From: Ceratothoa steindachneri
Lineage: Eukaryota > Arthropoda > Malacostraca > Isopoda > Cymothoidae
NCBI GenBank assembly: GCA_963969495.1
Contig: OZ018321.1
Span: forward strand, 102,983,578 to 103,047,577
Length of the DNA stretch: 64,000 nt
Direction: 5' to 3'
A program made the translations under genes and the position numbers. The notes beneath the pieces were generated by a model. It made no database searches. It saw only the letters and a list, made by a program, of their open reading frames with translations, and was not told where the DNA came from. Shown piece by piece: positions 23,760 to 35,873 of the stretch (the first letter of the stretch is position 1; the number at the start of each line of letters is the position of its first letter).

Positions 23760-25840
23760 GCTTGAAAACATGCCTCACACGATTTCGCTAATACTATCAA
23801 ATTTAACCGTTTTTTCGCGCAGGTAAAATTCATTATTTTAGCTGACGGACTTCTTGTGTGCACCTTTTCATCTTATCCGAACAAATTTAATTTTCTTTCG
23901 TTGATGAAAAATATTTTTTTCAGCTTTTCAGCACTTCTGAGAATATGTTCAGTGGTAAAGGCCAACCTATCCGATTTATTTTATTTGCTTTGAATGTTTT
24001 CTTAGCATAACCGTGTGTTGAGTCTCACTTCCCTTAAGCAAGTGGGACATCCTGGCGAGTCATTTTCAGGCTCAGATTCTTAGTAACTTGACGTGAACTA
24101 CCGTCTGCTGTTTCAAATCCGCCCTTCATCGACATCAGCTACATCGTGTGAACTTCTCTGTGTGTGTTTTTAGAGGGACACTACAGTTTTGTTTACCGAG
24201 TCCCGAGACCCCGTATCCTTATGGACATTTATTATGTTTGAAATCGCACTTTTTGCCCAATTCCAATTTCTCAAAATGTCAGACAGCATCATTCCTTTAT
24301 TCTTCCAATGGACAACCTACTTTGTAAAGTATTTGTCGACCTTAACTCATCTCGCCATCCTGATAAATGAGTATTAGCATAATTAGTAGTCTACAATACA
24401 CTTAGTGCAGTGTTGCCATACATACATTACGAATTTTAAGTGTACAATGAAGGTTATCGTTCTCTAGTTTTGGATGTAGCCTTTCTAGAAATGCATATTA
24501 ATTTCCTTTTAACTCTTTCGAAAGAATATTCCTTAGATTTTTGTACTTTATTCTATAATTTGGGGCGTTACTATAAAAACTAGAAAAAATGTTCTAATAA
24601 TGCCTTATTATATATAATTGCTTGTGAAATGCTATCAAAGTTATTTTTAGAAATAATATTATTATTTTGATATTATTATACCGGTGTCATTAATCCTACA
24701 GAAGTATTTAAGTAACTTTGCAGTCTCATCTTGCGCCAGATTATGTCGCTATGCATTTTCTTGTTTACGTTCAATACCTCGTGATGATAATAACTCAAGG
24801 TAAACTGTGGTAAAGATAAAAGTTATTTTCTGCCTCACATTTCTGTGAAAATTAATAAATATAACCCTATAAGGTGCATCTAGGTTTTATAAATAAGTAA
24901 AAGCCTTCTATTTTGTCGAATCAACTTGGGTTTAATCAAAATAACAGGATAAGTGTAGGTAGTAGCAAACACATACACAAATATAATCTCAACCCCTCAA
25001 AAAGGAAAAGAAATAAAAATTCCGAGCGGCATGGTCGTTAGTGTTAAAACACACACTAATAACAAGAAAAAGAGCAGCAGAAGTAGTTTAAATAGGTTAT
25101 ATACACACAAGTACGTACTTTCGCGCACATCCACACAATCCAAACCCTCGGAAATGAAAATGAAATGAAAATTCTTACCGCTTTGTCCTTATTCCCCAAA
25201 ACTACTTTAAAGAATTATAAGAAAATAAGTTACTGGAAGTTAGAAAGTCCTAAGAGAAGACCATCTTTCTTTAGAGGGAGGGATGTAATCACATTTGAAT
25301 AAATACATATTTGGGTGTCTTAATATATGTATATATGTATGTTTTTATAAAAAGTGTAAGAAAAACAATCCTGATTTCATGTTAAAATAGGAAAACGTGA
25401 GATGAGAACATATTCTATAATAATTCTAAAAACATAATCGCTACGTTTTCTTAAAGATTTGGCCCTATTCCAATTGATCGCCTAATTAATATTTATCATA
25501 TAAATAAATAAGGCTCACTGTTTACTGGGCTTGCGTACAATTGTTTAATGTTGTTTCACACGTACCTGAAATTCTTGGCTCGTCGATTCAAAATATAATT
25601 TGTGCAATCATTGCACTTTAACGAATAAACGGTTTGCACGTGGAATGGGGAGTGTCTAACAATAAAGTGAGTTAGGGCTGACTCCTATTTCAAAATTACA
25701 TTTGTATCAGATTGCCGGAGCCGAAGAGGGAGGCTAATAATTGGTCCATTATAAGTTAAGATCAAAATGTTGTTATCCTCGATTGTTTACATCATAAAAG
25801 ACTTTTCAAGTATACCACTGACTCCAACGTTCTTGGGTTG
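23760..25840. other. no recognisable gene
   Basis: AT-rich DNA without coding homology. A short run of tatatgtatatatgtatg occurs near 25,325. Nothing else could be supported. Confidence 0.5.
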
Positions 25841-25848
25841 GAAAGGAT

Positions 25849-25920
25849 GATATAGCCTAGTGTTTAGAGCGGTAGCCAGAGAAGCGACGAGGGCTTGAAA
25901 GAAGCGGTTCGGATCTCCAA
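25849..25920 (+). mobile_element. tRNA-derived SINE head (candidate)
   Basis: tagcctagtg at 25,853 resembles a pol III A box and ggttcggatctcc at 25,906-25,918 resembles a B box (GGTTCGANNCC). The spacing and poor cloverleaf pairing make it a SINE head rather than a functional tRNA gene. The downstream body is not recognisable. Confidence 0.4.
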
Positions 25921-25929
25921 CATTTCACA

Positions 25930-27790
25930 TTGCCATAAATAGGAATTGGATAACCTTACAAAGTGACGAGAGTGAAAAATGTGATTTTAATCCAGAGGAA
26001 AGAGAAAAATAAACGAAGGATCCCAAGTATTTTCGAAATTTACTTCAGTTTATTTTAAAGGAAACAAAAAAAACAGATAAAACAAAGGTATGTATAAGGA
26101 ACGCACGCCTAGTTTTAGATAGGAGCAATAATGAGCTTGAAGATAACAAATGAAATGGAATTAACAATGGTTGCATCTGAAAGGTAAGAAGAGAGATTAA
26201 GACGCATCAGAAAACCGGCTCGACAGAAAGAGATCCCCTAAAATCGTGTCGTGTGTAAAAACAGTAGAGGTTTTCAGTTCGGAAGAGAGAGGCGAAAGAG
26301 AGTGAAAAAGCGAGAGAAAATGGATAAAACGGAAGAGAAATAGAGAAATAAATAAAAAGACATAATACAGACAAATTACAAGATATCTCATTTTTAATTA
26401 GATTTGTCATTACAACATCATTTTTCAACAATCCTGGCTAAATATTAAAATTGGGAGAAATACTTATATTAAGTTAAATTCAATTATGTTTCTTTTAATA
26501 TAATCGTGTTCAGAAAAATTAATCAAGCGAAATCACAATTAGCATTGTAATTTCCTTTGACCATGTCCAAAGCGCTGTTGTTTTCTGCACATCTAACATT
26601 ATATTTATATTGATTTAATAGTACTATTAAAGATTGACCAGTTTCTTTAGGATATATCTAAATAGTAAAAACACTGAACGTCTTTATAGACTCCCTGTTT
26701 TACTATCACTGTAAAACCAGCGGCTTCCAGCCACTGAAAGGATTTGGGGTCTTGTAGAAAGATTTTCTGGTAGGCTTTAGACAGTTTTGAAGGAAATTAA
26801 ATGGATAATATAGTGTCAATAAAGAGGCCCTAAACTCCTTCTTATAGATTTAAGTTACCCATCACCAAGTCAAAGCAACCGGCTCATCTCGAGGCTGAGC
26901 TCGCTGCTGCACAGAGTAGCGAATCTCAGTCTCGATTCAACACTGCCTGGTTCCTGGTGTGGCTCTTTTTACCTACAGCAAGCGCCATGTCTAGGCGTCG
27001 CTTTTTTTTCAAAAGGAGTAAAGTTCAATTGTACCCATTGAGAGCTATGAAATGCCTCATATGACCATGGGACAAACGGTTATTCACCCTGGATATTTCA
27101 AATCTCCCGTCGGATTTGGCGATGGATGGCGCCATTTAGTGGCAGAAGCTTCATTTAGCCATTTAGTCATTAAAAGGCACTTGTAAGTGATTTGAACCAT
27201 GGTAAACCATTAATGCAAATACCATTTATCATCTTATCACAAAATTCAGCAGGTCATTGGACAGACTTTCCCTCTTGTTTCCTCCCGCTTCCCTGTGTTA
27301 CTTGGTATCTCTGAAATATCATGGAGCCATTTAACTGCCCTCTCAAAAGCTGTCATATTAAACAGTTTTCCTTTGTCACCCTCCCCCCTCGTTAGGTCAG
27401 AATTAGATCGCTGGAATTCTCCCACCCTATGACTGCATTCACTGCTTTCCTTATTAAGTGCTAATTAGTTTCCGAAACCTACTTCGGACACCAATAACGT
27501 ACTCACCCGGTGGCTTCCTTGAGTAGCCAGATAGTGAGGCTCTTGTTTCAAATTTTTGAAGCCTCTTTAATACAATTACTTCAGAAGACCGCAACTCTTC
27601 CGCCCTTTTCTTGCTGCAACTCCGCCCTCCCATTCTTGCCCTATCTTATATTTCAACTCCCTATTTTACCTTCCCCAAAACTCACCTACAACTCAAGTAA
27701 AGAGTTTTTTATTCTTAATCCTTTTCTTAAAACTCTGATCTCGAGCAAGTAAATAACAAAGTGGTCCTACCACAAATGATATAACTGCCA
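25930..27790. other. no recognisable gene
   Basis: Mostly low-complexity A/G-rich (26,000-26,400) and ordinary AT-rich sequence. Open frames here, such as 26,207-26,431 on the minus strand, are compositional. Confidence 0.5.
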
Positions 27791-27800
27791 AGGTCTTACT

Positions 27801-27945
27801 AAGGTTAGTCCGGGAATTATTAAAATAAAACTAACTATGGGTCGAATTGCCCCACTTGTAGAAAGCTTTGAAGGCCCTAAAGTCATAGAGTCATAAGGTC
27901 ATATGGTCATAATGGCATAAGTCAGAATAATCGAGAGCACACGAC
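27801..27945 (+). repeat. interspersed repeat family, copy A
   Basis: Shares aaggttagtccggga, aaaactaactatgggtcg, a run of gtcata units, and cataagtcagaataa...gagagcac with copies at 32,257-32,385 (inverted) and 43,865-43,938. The gtcata run is longer here than in copy B. Confidence 0.85.
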
Positions 27946-27959
27946 TTTGTCTGTTGACC

Positions 27960-28905
27960 TTGTTCCATATTATCTAAACATTTATCTATAGTAACACTTG
28001 AAGTATGAGAGAAAATAGAAGAAGTTAGTCCATATCCAAGGGAGGAAGTCGTTCTCTGATTAAGTTCGTGAATGGAGAGATCAGAAACGGGCTCATCACA
28101 ACTATTTATCGACCAACCATCTTTAGGAATCTCAGAGCAAGATTGGAACGAAAACTGGGCCACAAGTTACAAGAAGTCATCGCGGAAAGTGGTTGATCAA
28201 AAAATTGGTTGTTCCAAAATGGTTTCTTATCTCCCTATTCCCGCTCATCCTTGAAATATTACTTTAGCTGAAGGTTTTGATGATCTGGTAAAATATAGTG
28301 AAGTAATCTTTAGTCCATAACTAAAGGTTGTGTTTTCCAATAACTCATAATTGGTACTGTCTCTAAAGAGGCGGAGGTTTCGTTATTTTAATCTATTTTG
28401 TTTTTCTAATGTTTCTTATATTCCTTGAAATGGACTGAAGTCAATTTAGAAAGTAATCGGAATTCGTGATATTTTATATTTCATGTGGGTTAAAATTGCA
28501 TCAATTATATAAATATATGGTCACTGTGCCTCTACACCAATAAAATCTCTACCCACTGTCCTTTCATACCCACTTTCAAACCAAAAGCCAGCCATCATTT
28601 TTTTCACACCAAATTAACACTTCAAATCGATAGGGGGATATTTCCTGTAGCATCTCGTGCAACATGGTTTATCTCTGAACAGAGTACCCCAAGTATACCC
28701 AGAATACCATATAAACCCATCCATTCAGCCTTATCATACCCTCTTTCCGTTGTCTTCCAAACTTGTGTACACACATTCTGCCCATGAAGACATTCCATGG
28801 CTTCCGCCATTATTCCAACAACCTCATTATTCCGACTGCTGCAAGAGCTCCAATATTTCAATTTTAACTTAAAAACTAAAAAATTTAAAACTTATAATTT
28901 TTCAA
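27960..28905. other. no recognisable gene
   Basis: Frames of 60-90 codons on both strands overlap and carry no recognised motif. The stretch 28,500-28,620 is pyrimidine-rich and repeat-like. Confidence 0.45.
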
Positions 28906-28911
28906 ATTACA

Positions 28912-30561
28912 GAGTTCGTGGCGTTGTTAAGTGAGGGGCAACAACAGCTGACTGCTGGTCTGCCCACAAGAAAGGCTACCTGGGCATGACTGTCCACTGG
29001 TTGGACCCCACCACCAGGTAGAGGCAGAAAGCAGTGCGTGCATGCATCAGGCTGAGAGGCCATCATACCTATGATCTGCTTGCACAGGCCATGGTCAACG
29101 TTCACTATGAATTCTACATTGAGAAAAAAGTTACCGGGTTAGATAGTTGATATTATATTAACATTACTTATTAGACTATTTGTTCTATTAACAATTTGTA
29201 TCAGAAAAAAATTTCACATAAATTGTCGATTAATTTATTTTTAAACTCAATTCAATTGGAATATTTAATGACTGTAATTTTATAAAAAAAAAAAACTTAA
29301 GACACTCTCTCTCTATTCTAGAACTACCACAGACAATGGTAGCAACTTTGTAAGGACCTATGTCCAATTTCGGGCAGAGGATGACACACTGCCATGAAGT
29401 GTGCTGCCCACACCTTCAGCCTAGTGGCCAGCAAGGATGCAGATGATGAACTGCATAGTGCAGTGTTCGAGAGGCCATACATGGCTGCTATTGTCAAGTC
29501 ACGTGCATTCTGGAACCACCAGGATCGCAGCACTGTGGCAGCAGACAGCATCTATGTTGAGATGGGGAGGAGGCTGGGTGTCCCAAACACGACGAGGTGG
29601 AACTCCACCTATGACTCTGTGGTGGTCCTCAACGCCATCCTGGAGACTAATAGGCCTGTTCTCCATAGAGTCATGGCATAGTTGAAAGCCAACAGCTTCA
29701 AAGAACAGGATGTCAACTTAATGAAGGATTATGCCAAGGTAATAAATAAATAATAAAATAATATTATATATTATTATTATATATATATTATTATTATTTT
29801 TTTAATTTCTAAAATTTACTAATTCTCCATTGTTTTATTTCCAGGTCATATCACCCGTGGCCAAAGCGCTTGACAAGATCCAGGGGAACCAACAAGCCTA
29901 CCTTCAGACTCTGCTTCCAACAGCTGCTGCGACAATCTTCAGGCTCAAGGACTTGAATTCCAAGGGCCTCGTCTACTGCAGCCCCTTGGTCGACGCACTT
30001 TTGGCAGGCATCGACAAAAGGTTTAGGACCTCCTGGAGGATGAAGAATGACAGCTGGTTGCTGCCTTCCCTCCCAGGTTTCGTCTCATCTGGTTGGATAA
30101 GTATGACAACACCAAGGTCGCAAAGTTGAGGAAAAGCATGGAGGGTAAGGTCGAGTAGGCCATGAGGCAGCAGTCTTACAAAGTGAGCAAGTGGAGGCAG
30201 CAACAACAAGGAGGAGGAGAATGACCTCTTTAGGGGTATAGCCCAGCCAAAAGAACCGCGGGGGCTACAGATCACTCAAAAACAAGGCCCAGAACTTGGT
30301 CAGGATCTGGTTGGAGACCAACTCCAAGGACTTGCTGACAGATGCTGCCTTCTTGGGTGAGCAAGTGTTGCTGGACTTGTTCATCAAGTTCAACACAGCC
30401 ATGCCCTCCAGTGCTGCCGTGGAGCGTTTGTTATTTATGGGCCAGGGCATCTTGAGGGCCAAGAGATCATCTCTGTCTGATGAAAACTTTGACATGCTAA
30501 TTTTCATGAAGGACAACATGCATCTCATGAACAAAATTGAGAACGAGAAGAGGAAAAATTA
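28912..30561 (+). pseudogene. hAT transposase with two introns, decayed
   Basis: Three exon-like blocks are joined by consensus introns. Exon A runs from 28,912 after aaattacag to 29,137 and reads KKGYLGMTVHWLDP. Intron 29,138-29,321 is GT...ctattctag. Exon B, 29,322-29,738, reads TTDNGSNFVRTY, KCAAHTFSLVASKDADDE and TTRWNSTYDSVVVLNAIL. Intron 29,739-29,844 is GT...tatttccag and joins in phase 0. Exon C ends at 30,561 with NTAMPSSAAVERLLFMGQGI and LSDENFDMLIFMK, the hAT C-terminal dimerisation domain. TDNGSNF holds a catalytic Asp of the hAT RNase H fold. Stops in exon A, a frameshift before KCAAHTF, a stop after HRVMA and a gap in exon C show it is dead. A BED finger exon upstream was not found. 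Confidence 0.85.
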
Positions 30562-30899
30562 AATTATGTATATATCGTGTTTTTCTTCATTTCGGCCACT
30601 TTATCAATAGTTTTTTTTTAGTTTATTACTAATATTGTGTTTCATTTAAGTTTTTACCCTTTTCTGGTTCTAAAAGCCTTTAACAACTTAAAAAAAGGTC
30701 CAAAAATATGAAATCAGCCTTCTCTATGTCTTTTAAAAGTTTATACTATAAAATCAGCTTTTTTTTAACTCTAGAGCAAAAAAACTATAGGCTGGGGGTT
30801 CTAAACCCCTTATAAAGACCAAAAAAGGCTGATTTTATAGTTATGGCACTTTTTAAAGGTGTTTTTAGGTGGTTTTAGAGCAAGAACTGATTTTTATTT

Positions 30900-31051
30900 T
30901 GTGTATAATAAAAATTAACGTTAACGATTTATCGATAACTTCCGTTACATTTCTAAAGAATTAACTGATTAACTGTTACAGAAGTTAATTTGGGGGTTAA
31001 CCGATTTACGGTTAACGAAGTCAACTTTTTGATTAACGGTGCCCACCCGTG
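30900..31051 (+). mobile_element. right end of the 29-31 kb hAT element
   Basis: The stretch is rich in gttaac/ttaacg motifs in both orientations (subterminal repeats) and ends in attaacggtgcccacccgtg. The reverse complement, cacgggtgggcaccgttaat, resembles hAT termini. If correct, the 3' target site begins at 31,052. The matching left end upstream of 28,900 was not found. Confidence 0.6.
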
Positions 31052-31059
31052 ATTGGTAG

Positions 31060-32250
31060 CCATTCGGATGTCTCCTCGTTTAGAAGCAAGTTAATTTTCT
31101 TGAATGTGTAGTTTTTAACTTTGAAAGAATGATATTGAATGGGAGTTCATTAAAGGCATTAGAAAAGTTAGATATATAATATAGTAACTTGACCCGATTG
31201 GGCAGCTTTTATCACACAGTGATAAAATGTGGCAAGCTAGTAAAACGAGATCTCCCTTTCCTGAAACCGTATTGACTAGTTACTAAAAGGTTATTACTCT
31301 CCAAATGATTGCCTAATTTTATATTATTAATCGACTCCATTATTTTACATATAAGTAAAGTTAAACTTACTTCCCCATAATTCTCTTTTACAGTACGCTG
31401 CTTGCTTCATCTTGAATTAATTTATCAATTGCATTTTTCACATCAACTGCCGTAATTATTATTCCTTTCATTTTTGGAATATTAATATTTATGTTTCCCA
31501 AGTTTTCATTATTTAAATTCGGAATATCCTTGTTAAAAACTAAAACAAATTAATTATTTCAAATAGTCGCCTTTTCGAGATCATTTCAAACTAATCATTC
31601 GGTTTGCTTTAGAACTTGAACCGCATCTTAATTTTTGCTGCAGTTCTATTTATAGGTCGAGAAATATTTGCTTTAATTAGTGGACCCCTTTAGTCGTTTA
31701 TAGAGAGGCCTTTTCTATCTTATCTTAATATATAAGAAATTGGTTAATCTAAGGTTTGTCTCTTTGATATTTAAAGCTATTTTTATGAGGAATATTGTTT
31801 GAAGATCATTAATACGATCAAATAAGGCGCTGTAAGCTGAATCAATTGTTTTATAATTAATGTATTTTTGCCATTCCCACCTTCTTAATTCATCTCTAAT
31901 CGCTTGGAGGTTTGTGCTTCATAATAATTAATTGAATCGTATTTGATGTTAAATACCAATGAGTTGTGATACGAATTCTTTGTTACTTAAAACTAAATAA
32001 AGTATCTTGTTTCCTATTGTAGTGTGTTCCACAAATTGATGCGAATAATTATTCAAAGATGCGTTCAAGATGTGGTGAATTGAAGTCATCGTATGTCAAT
32101 CAACTTCCGGAAGATTGAAATCACCTACAATGGAGACATTCGTTTAACTATTAGTTAAATAAATATCGTTAATCAATATAACGTCCTCTTCATATGAAAC
32201 TAGTCCATGTTCTGTATACTAGTCGCATAACTAGATAACTAGGTCAATAG
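31060..32250. other. no recognisable gene
   Basis: AT-rich sequence with no open frame above 60 codons and no recognised repeat. Confidence 0.5.
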
Positions 32251-32256
32251 ACCTAA

Positions 32257-32385
32257 GTCGCGTGCTCTCAGTTATTCTGACTTATGACCTTATGACATTA
32301 TGACCTTACGACCTTCAAAACTTTAAACAAGTGAGGCAATCCGACCCATAGTTAGTTTTCTTTCAATAATTCCAGGACTAACCTT
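32257..32385 (-). repeat. interspersed repeat family, copy B
   Basis: Inverted relative to copies A and C. Its reverse complement reads aaggttagtcctggaatt, aactaactatgggtcggatt, aaagttttgaaggtcgtaag and gtcataagtcagaataactg. It is the most complete copy in the window. Confidence 0.85.
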
Positions 32386-32399
32386 GGGAGGATATTGGA

Positions 32400-33980
32400 A
32401 AATATATCCTTCGAAAGAGTGTAAAACAACATAAGATTTTCAAAATTCCTTAGAATCGACTGAATAGTTACGATGTCATTGCCAAAAAACTCATTGAAAG
32501 ATAAAATGGTTACCATCCAACCCTCCGACCTACGGACCGACATCTTAACTTATAGACGAGACTTAAAATCTTTATCCCTATTTATTCGCTGCGTTGTCAA
32601 TTTAACCACTCATAATTTAATTCGCTCTCTCCGTAAAACAAGGCACCTCCTCCTCCTCCTCTTACAAGTCTATCCTTGTTTAATAGTGTACATAGTGATA
32701 AACACACGGGGCCCACCTTTGATAGGCCTTATTTCTTAATTTCTTAAAACATTAAGAAATGAAGTCGAAAGTTGTGACCCGTTTGGGGACTCACTCTGTA
32801 GAACCTGGAATTTGAAATGACGATAGAGAGTTCCGGTTTGTTGTATGCAACAACGATTTAGTAATAGCTAAGACTGTTGTAATTATATTTACCACTAATT
32901 ATATTTAGTTTATTAAATTTGCTTCTTATGAATCTAGCTAGCATTGCAATAGTGCTCTTTAATGTACGTTTTTTTGCTGCCTTTCTTTTATTTTTTTCTA
33001 TTGTTATAATTAGTTGTTAATATTCACAGTAGCATTTTTATCACCATTTTTACTACTACTAGTATTATCGGCGTTTCTACCGCTAGTATTATTGACACTA
33101 ATGTGCCCCCTCCCCCCCACGTTGAGGTTTCTACCAACGAGACACCTGAACAAGTTACTCTGTCAGCCTCCTTACCAGCACATCCAGTCCTCTCTCCACT
33201 CATTGATCTCTTTCCATATGTAAAAGAGATCCTTAATTCCCAATAACTTGTGTCCCTAAAGTTTGGCCTCTCACCAAACTTCACCGGATTAAAGCCATAC
33301 TCAGTGGCTGAGCATGACCCTTCCACTGCTTCCGTTATACAGAAATCGTATTGACTAGTTTATACCTAATCATAGCAAACTAAGCCAATGATGTCAAATG
33401 TCCTACTAGCTCCCTCCCAATTGAAATCCAACTTTACCAGAATCACTGTGTCCGACGTGTGCTCATTGATTGCCCATGTATTTCATTCCCTCTACGACGC
33501 TTCTTTACTGTTCTTCATACGTTGACTTATACCACTTGCGTTTAATTCTGGCCAAAGAACCTTCACGTGTGGGGCAATTTCACGTTGTCCAACTATCACC
33601 GATGTGATATTGTTCAGCTCCTATAAAAGTTCCTAAAATGCCTTTGGCACTTTCCACTTTTAATAGGTTACTGATCATGCAAGAAATTTAATTACGACGC
33701 TCCTGTACATTACCCGCAAAGGAATCTATAAATTTTCACCGTAACAAAAATCTGTACACGAGATTTGGCGCATAGATTTCACTTGCGTTTCTGCTATAAA
33801 AAAAAGTGATCGGAGCTAGTGATAATGCAGCTTACTAGAGTCTGATGACTGCATATTTTCCCAACACACGACACTTCTTCACCGAGCCTGAGCTTGATGA
33901 AGAATGATTGTATTTACGTTACTCCTCAGTGACACTTTTTGCACTCAATAACTAGCCTTGCCGCCCTATATCATTGCTAC
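32400..33980. other. no recognisable gene
   Basis: Overlapping 60-100 codon frames without motifs. A ccctcccccccac tract lies near 33,107. No transposon ends identified. Confidence 0.45.
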
Positions 33981-33988
33981 AAGTGGTC

Positions 33989-34971
33989 AGAATGGGTCGA
34001 ACTAAATTTCAATGGAAGAGAAGCCCCTACCCTCAACTTATTAAAGCAAGGCATGTATTTGATACATGTACCCGCAGAACTGAAAGCCACGAGGATGGCA
34101 CTTTACAACCTCAAGAAAGCTGCTGCATCAGTACCACTTGGCACCTCACCACCCAGCAAGCTGGGCTCTGGGGTCCCTAAAAATACTTCTCTTCGCACAG
34201 ACAATATCCTCAAAAGAAAACTGATATGAAATCATGCCATAACTTCCGTAGCCATCAATGGAAAGCATCCTGAACTCCTGAAAGACGTCTCAGTACGAAC
34301 CATTCAGCACCCCCTGCAGAAGGACCTAAAAATGTCTACTCTTCGTGCCGCAAAGAAGGCCTTGCTAACTGAAGCTATGAAGAAGGAACGGTTACAGTTC
34401 TGCAACAGGTACAAGGATTGAACCTTAGATCAGTGACAGAATGTGGTGTAAAGACAGTGAAGCCCCAGGAGAGTGTTATGGTATAGGGCGCTTTTAGTAG
34501 AAATACAGACAAATAAAGGAAGTAATTATATCGAGGTGTTAAAGAAGCACATGCTCCAGTTCGGGGACATTCCCGAGTGCGACTTTTTATGCATGATGGT
34601 GCCCCTGCCCATAAGTCAAAAGCAGTAAAAAGTTCTCTGAAGATGCCTAGAGTGGCCAGGCGATTCGCCTGACCTAAATCCCATCGAAAATGCCTGGAAC
34701 GTCATGAAAAGTAAGCTTGAATAAACTCGTTCCACCAGCATCACGGAGCTCAAAAAGGTGCTGAAAAAGCTTTAGGTCACCATGGACGATTCCTACTCCT
34801 CTAACCTCACCACTTCGATGACCAAACGACTTCAGATGGTGATCAAGAGCAAGGGAAACATGACAAAGAAATTATTGTAAATTAAAAGTGGAAATAAAAT
34901 ATATGAAGTTGCATTTTCTTTCGTTTTATTATCCAACAATTCTTAATGTATATATTTTTGCGGGCCCTGTA
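33989..34971 (+). mobile_element. Tc1-like element with internal deletion
   Basis: The plus strand opens with MGRTKFQWKRSPYPQLIKA. In other frames come LRTDNILKRKL, KHPELLKDVSVRTIQHPLQK and EAMKKERLQFCNRYKD. The sequence then jumps to KGSNYIEVLKKHMLQFGD, MHDGAPAHKSKAVK and, after a shift, a block corresponding to SPDLNPIENAWNVMK; it closes with TSMTKRLQMVIKSKGNMTK. Between the DNA-binding part and MHDGAPAHK the first catalytic Asp region is missing, so this is a deleted, frameshifted copy. The right end tttttgcgggccctgta (to 34,971) has the form of a Tc1 terminus beside a TA. A matching left terminus was not found. Confidence 0.85.
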
Positions 34972-35026
34972 CTCCACATACGACATGCCGATTCTGTTTA
35001 CCTCACTACGATCAGTACGATTTCTT

Positions 35027-35212
35027 TCAACCAATCACAAACCTTGTCTGACGCATTTTAAATCAACCAATCACAAACCTTGTCTGGCGCATTTTAAATC
35101 AACCAATCGCAAACCTTGTCTGGCGTATTTTAATTCAACCAATTGCAAACCTTATATGGCGCATTTTAAATCAACGAATCACAAACCTTGCCTGACGCAT
35201 TTTAAATCAACC
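35027..35212. repeat. 36-bp minisatellite, five units
   Basis: Five units of 36 bp, each of the form caaccaatcacaaaccttg followed by tctgacgcattttaaat, differ at a few positions. The period is a multiple of three, so the frame 34,946-35,221 stays open and encodes a 12-residue repeat (STNHKPCLTHFK). Four of the units keep a CCAAT core. The open frame is probably a by-product of the period rather than a gene. It lies about 55 bp beyond the Tc1 right end. Confidence 0.9.
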
Positions 35213-35229
35213 CATGAGTAAAGTGATTC

Positions 35230-35865
35230 CTTTTTGTATTTCGTATCACTTTATTGCCCAAGCCATTTATGCATTCTATACAAGCCAGAGAGGGGCAGTT
35301 GCCAATAACCTTCCTAATAATCAAGTAATTCGAATATATAAGTGTTCAGAGTGCAAATTCCTTTTCTCTTTGTATTTCCAGTTCCCAGTGAGGTTATAAT
35401 CCCTGTGTGCATATTCCTGGGGCTATACCATTTATTTTACCACTTGTGTCCATAACTCATATTCATTCCCCTCGTATCATTTATCTGCATGTCAATATTC
35501 AATGCACTTAATCATGTAAATCCAATTCATTTGTATTCACTTTCAATTTTATTTGCTATCTTCAACTGTGTATTTTCAATATTCTCCTTTTCTTTTAATT
35601 ACAGTATATCTATTAACCTCTTTCTGCGTAAGCAGTCGCAGCCATATAACTTATTTTCTAAATAAACTATTCCATCGTTAAGTTTAAATAATACATTGTA
35701 TAATATTTGAAGTTATTTCATCCCCATAAATATTTACCGGTTCTCTCACCCAATATTTTTATTCGAACCCCATTCGTTTTCTGTTTTTTTTTAGAATCGC
35801 TCCCTCTGGTAACCACCCGTTTTTAGTGAACGCGATCTCTTCGTTTCCTCATTCATTCACTGTTC
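35230..35865. other. no recognisable gene
   Basis: AT- and pyrimidine-rich spacer between the minisatellite and the hAT element beginning at 35,874. No motifs found. Confidence 0.5.
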
Positions 35866-35873
35866 ATTTAAAG

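Noticed and set aside
25849..25920. Functional tRNA gene
   Set aside because: A and B boxes are recognisable but acceptor and anticodon stems do not pair; a SINE head is more likely.
35027..35212. Resemblance to a CRISPR array (36-bp repeats)
   Set aside because: The units are contiguous with no spacers and the DNA is eukaryotic; it is a minisatellite.
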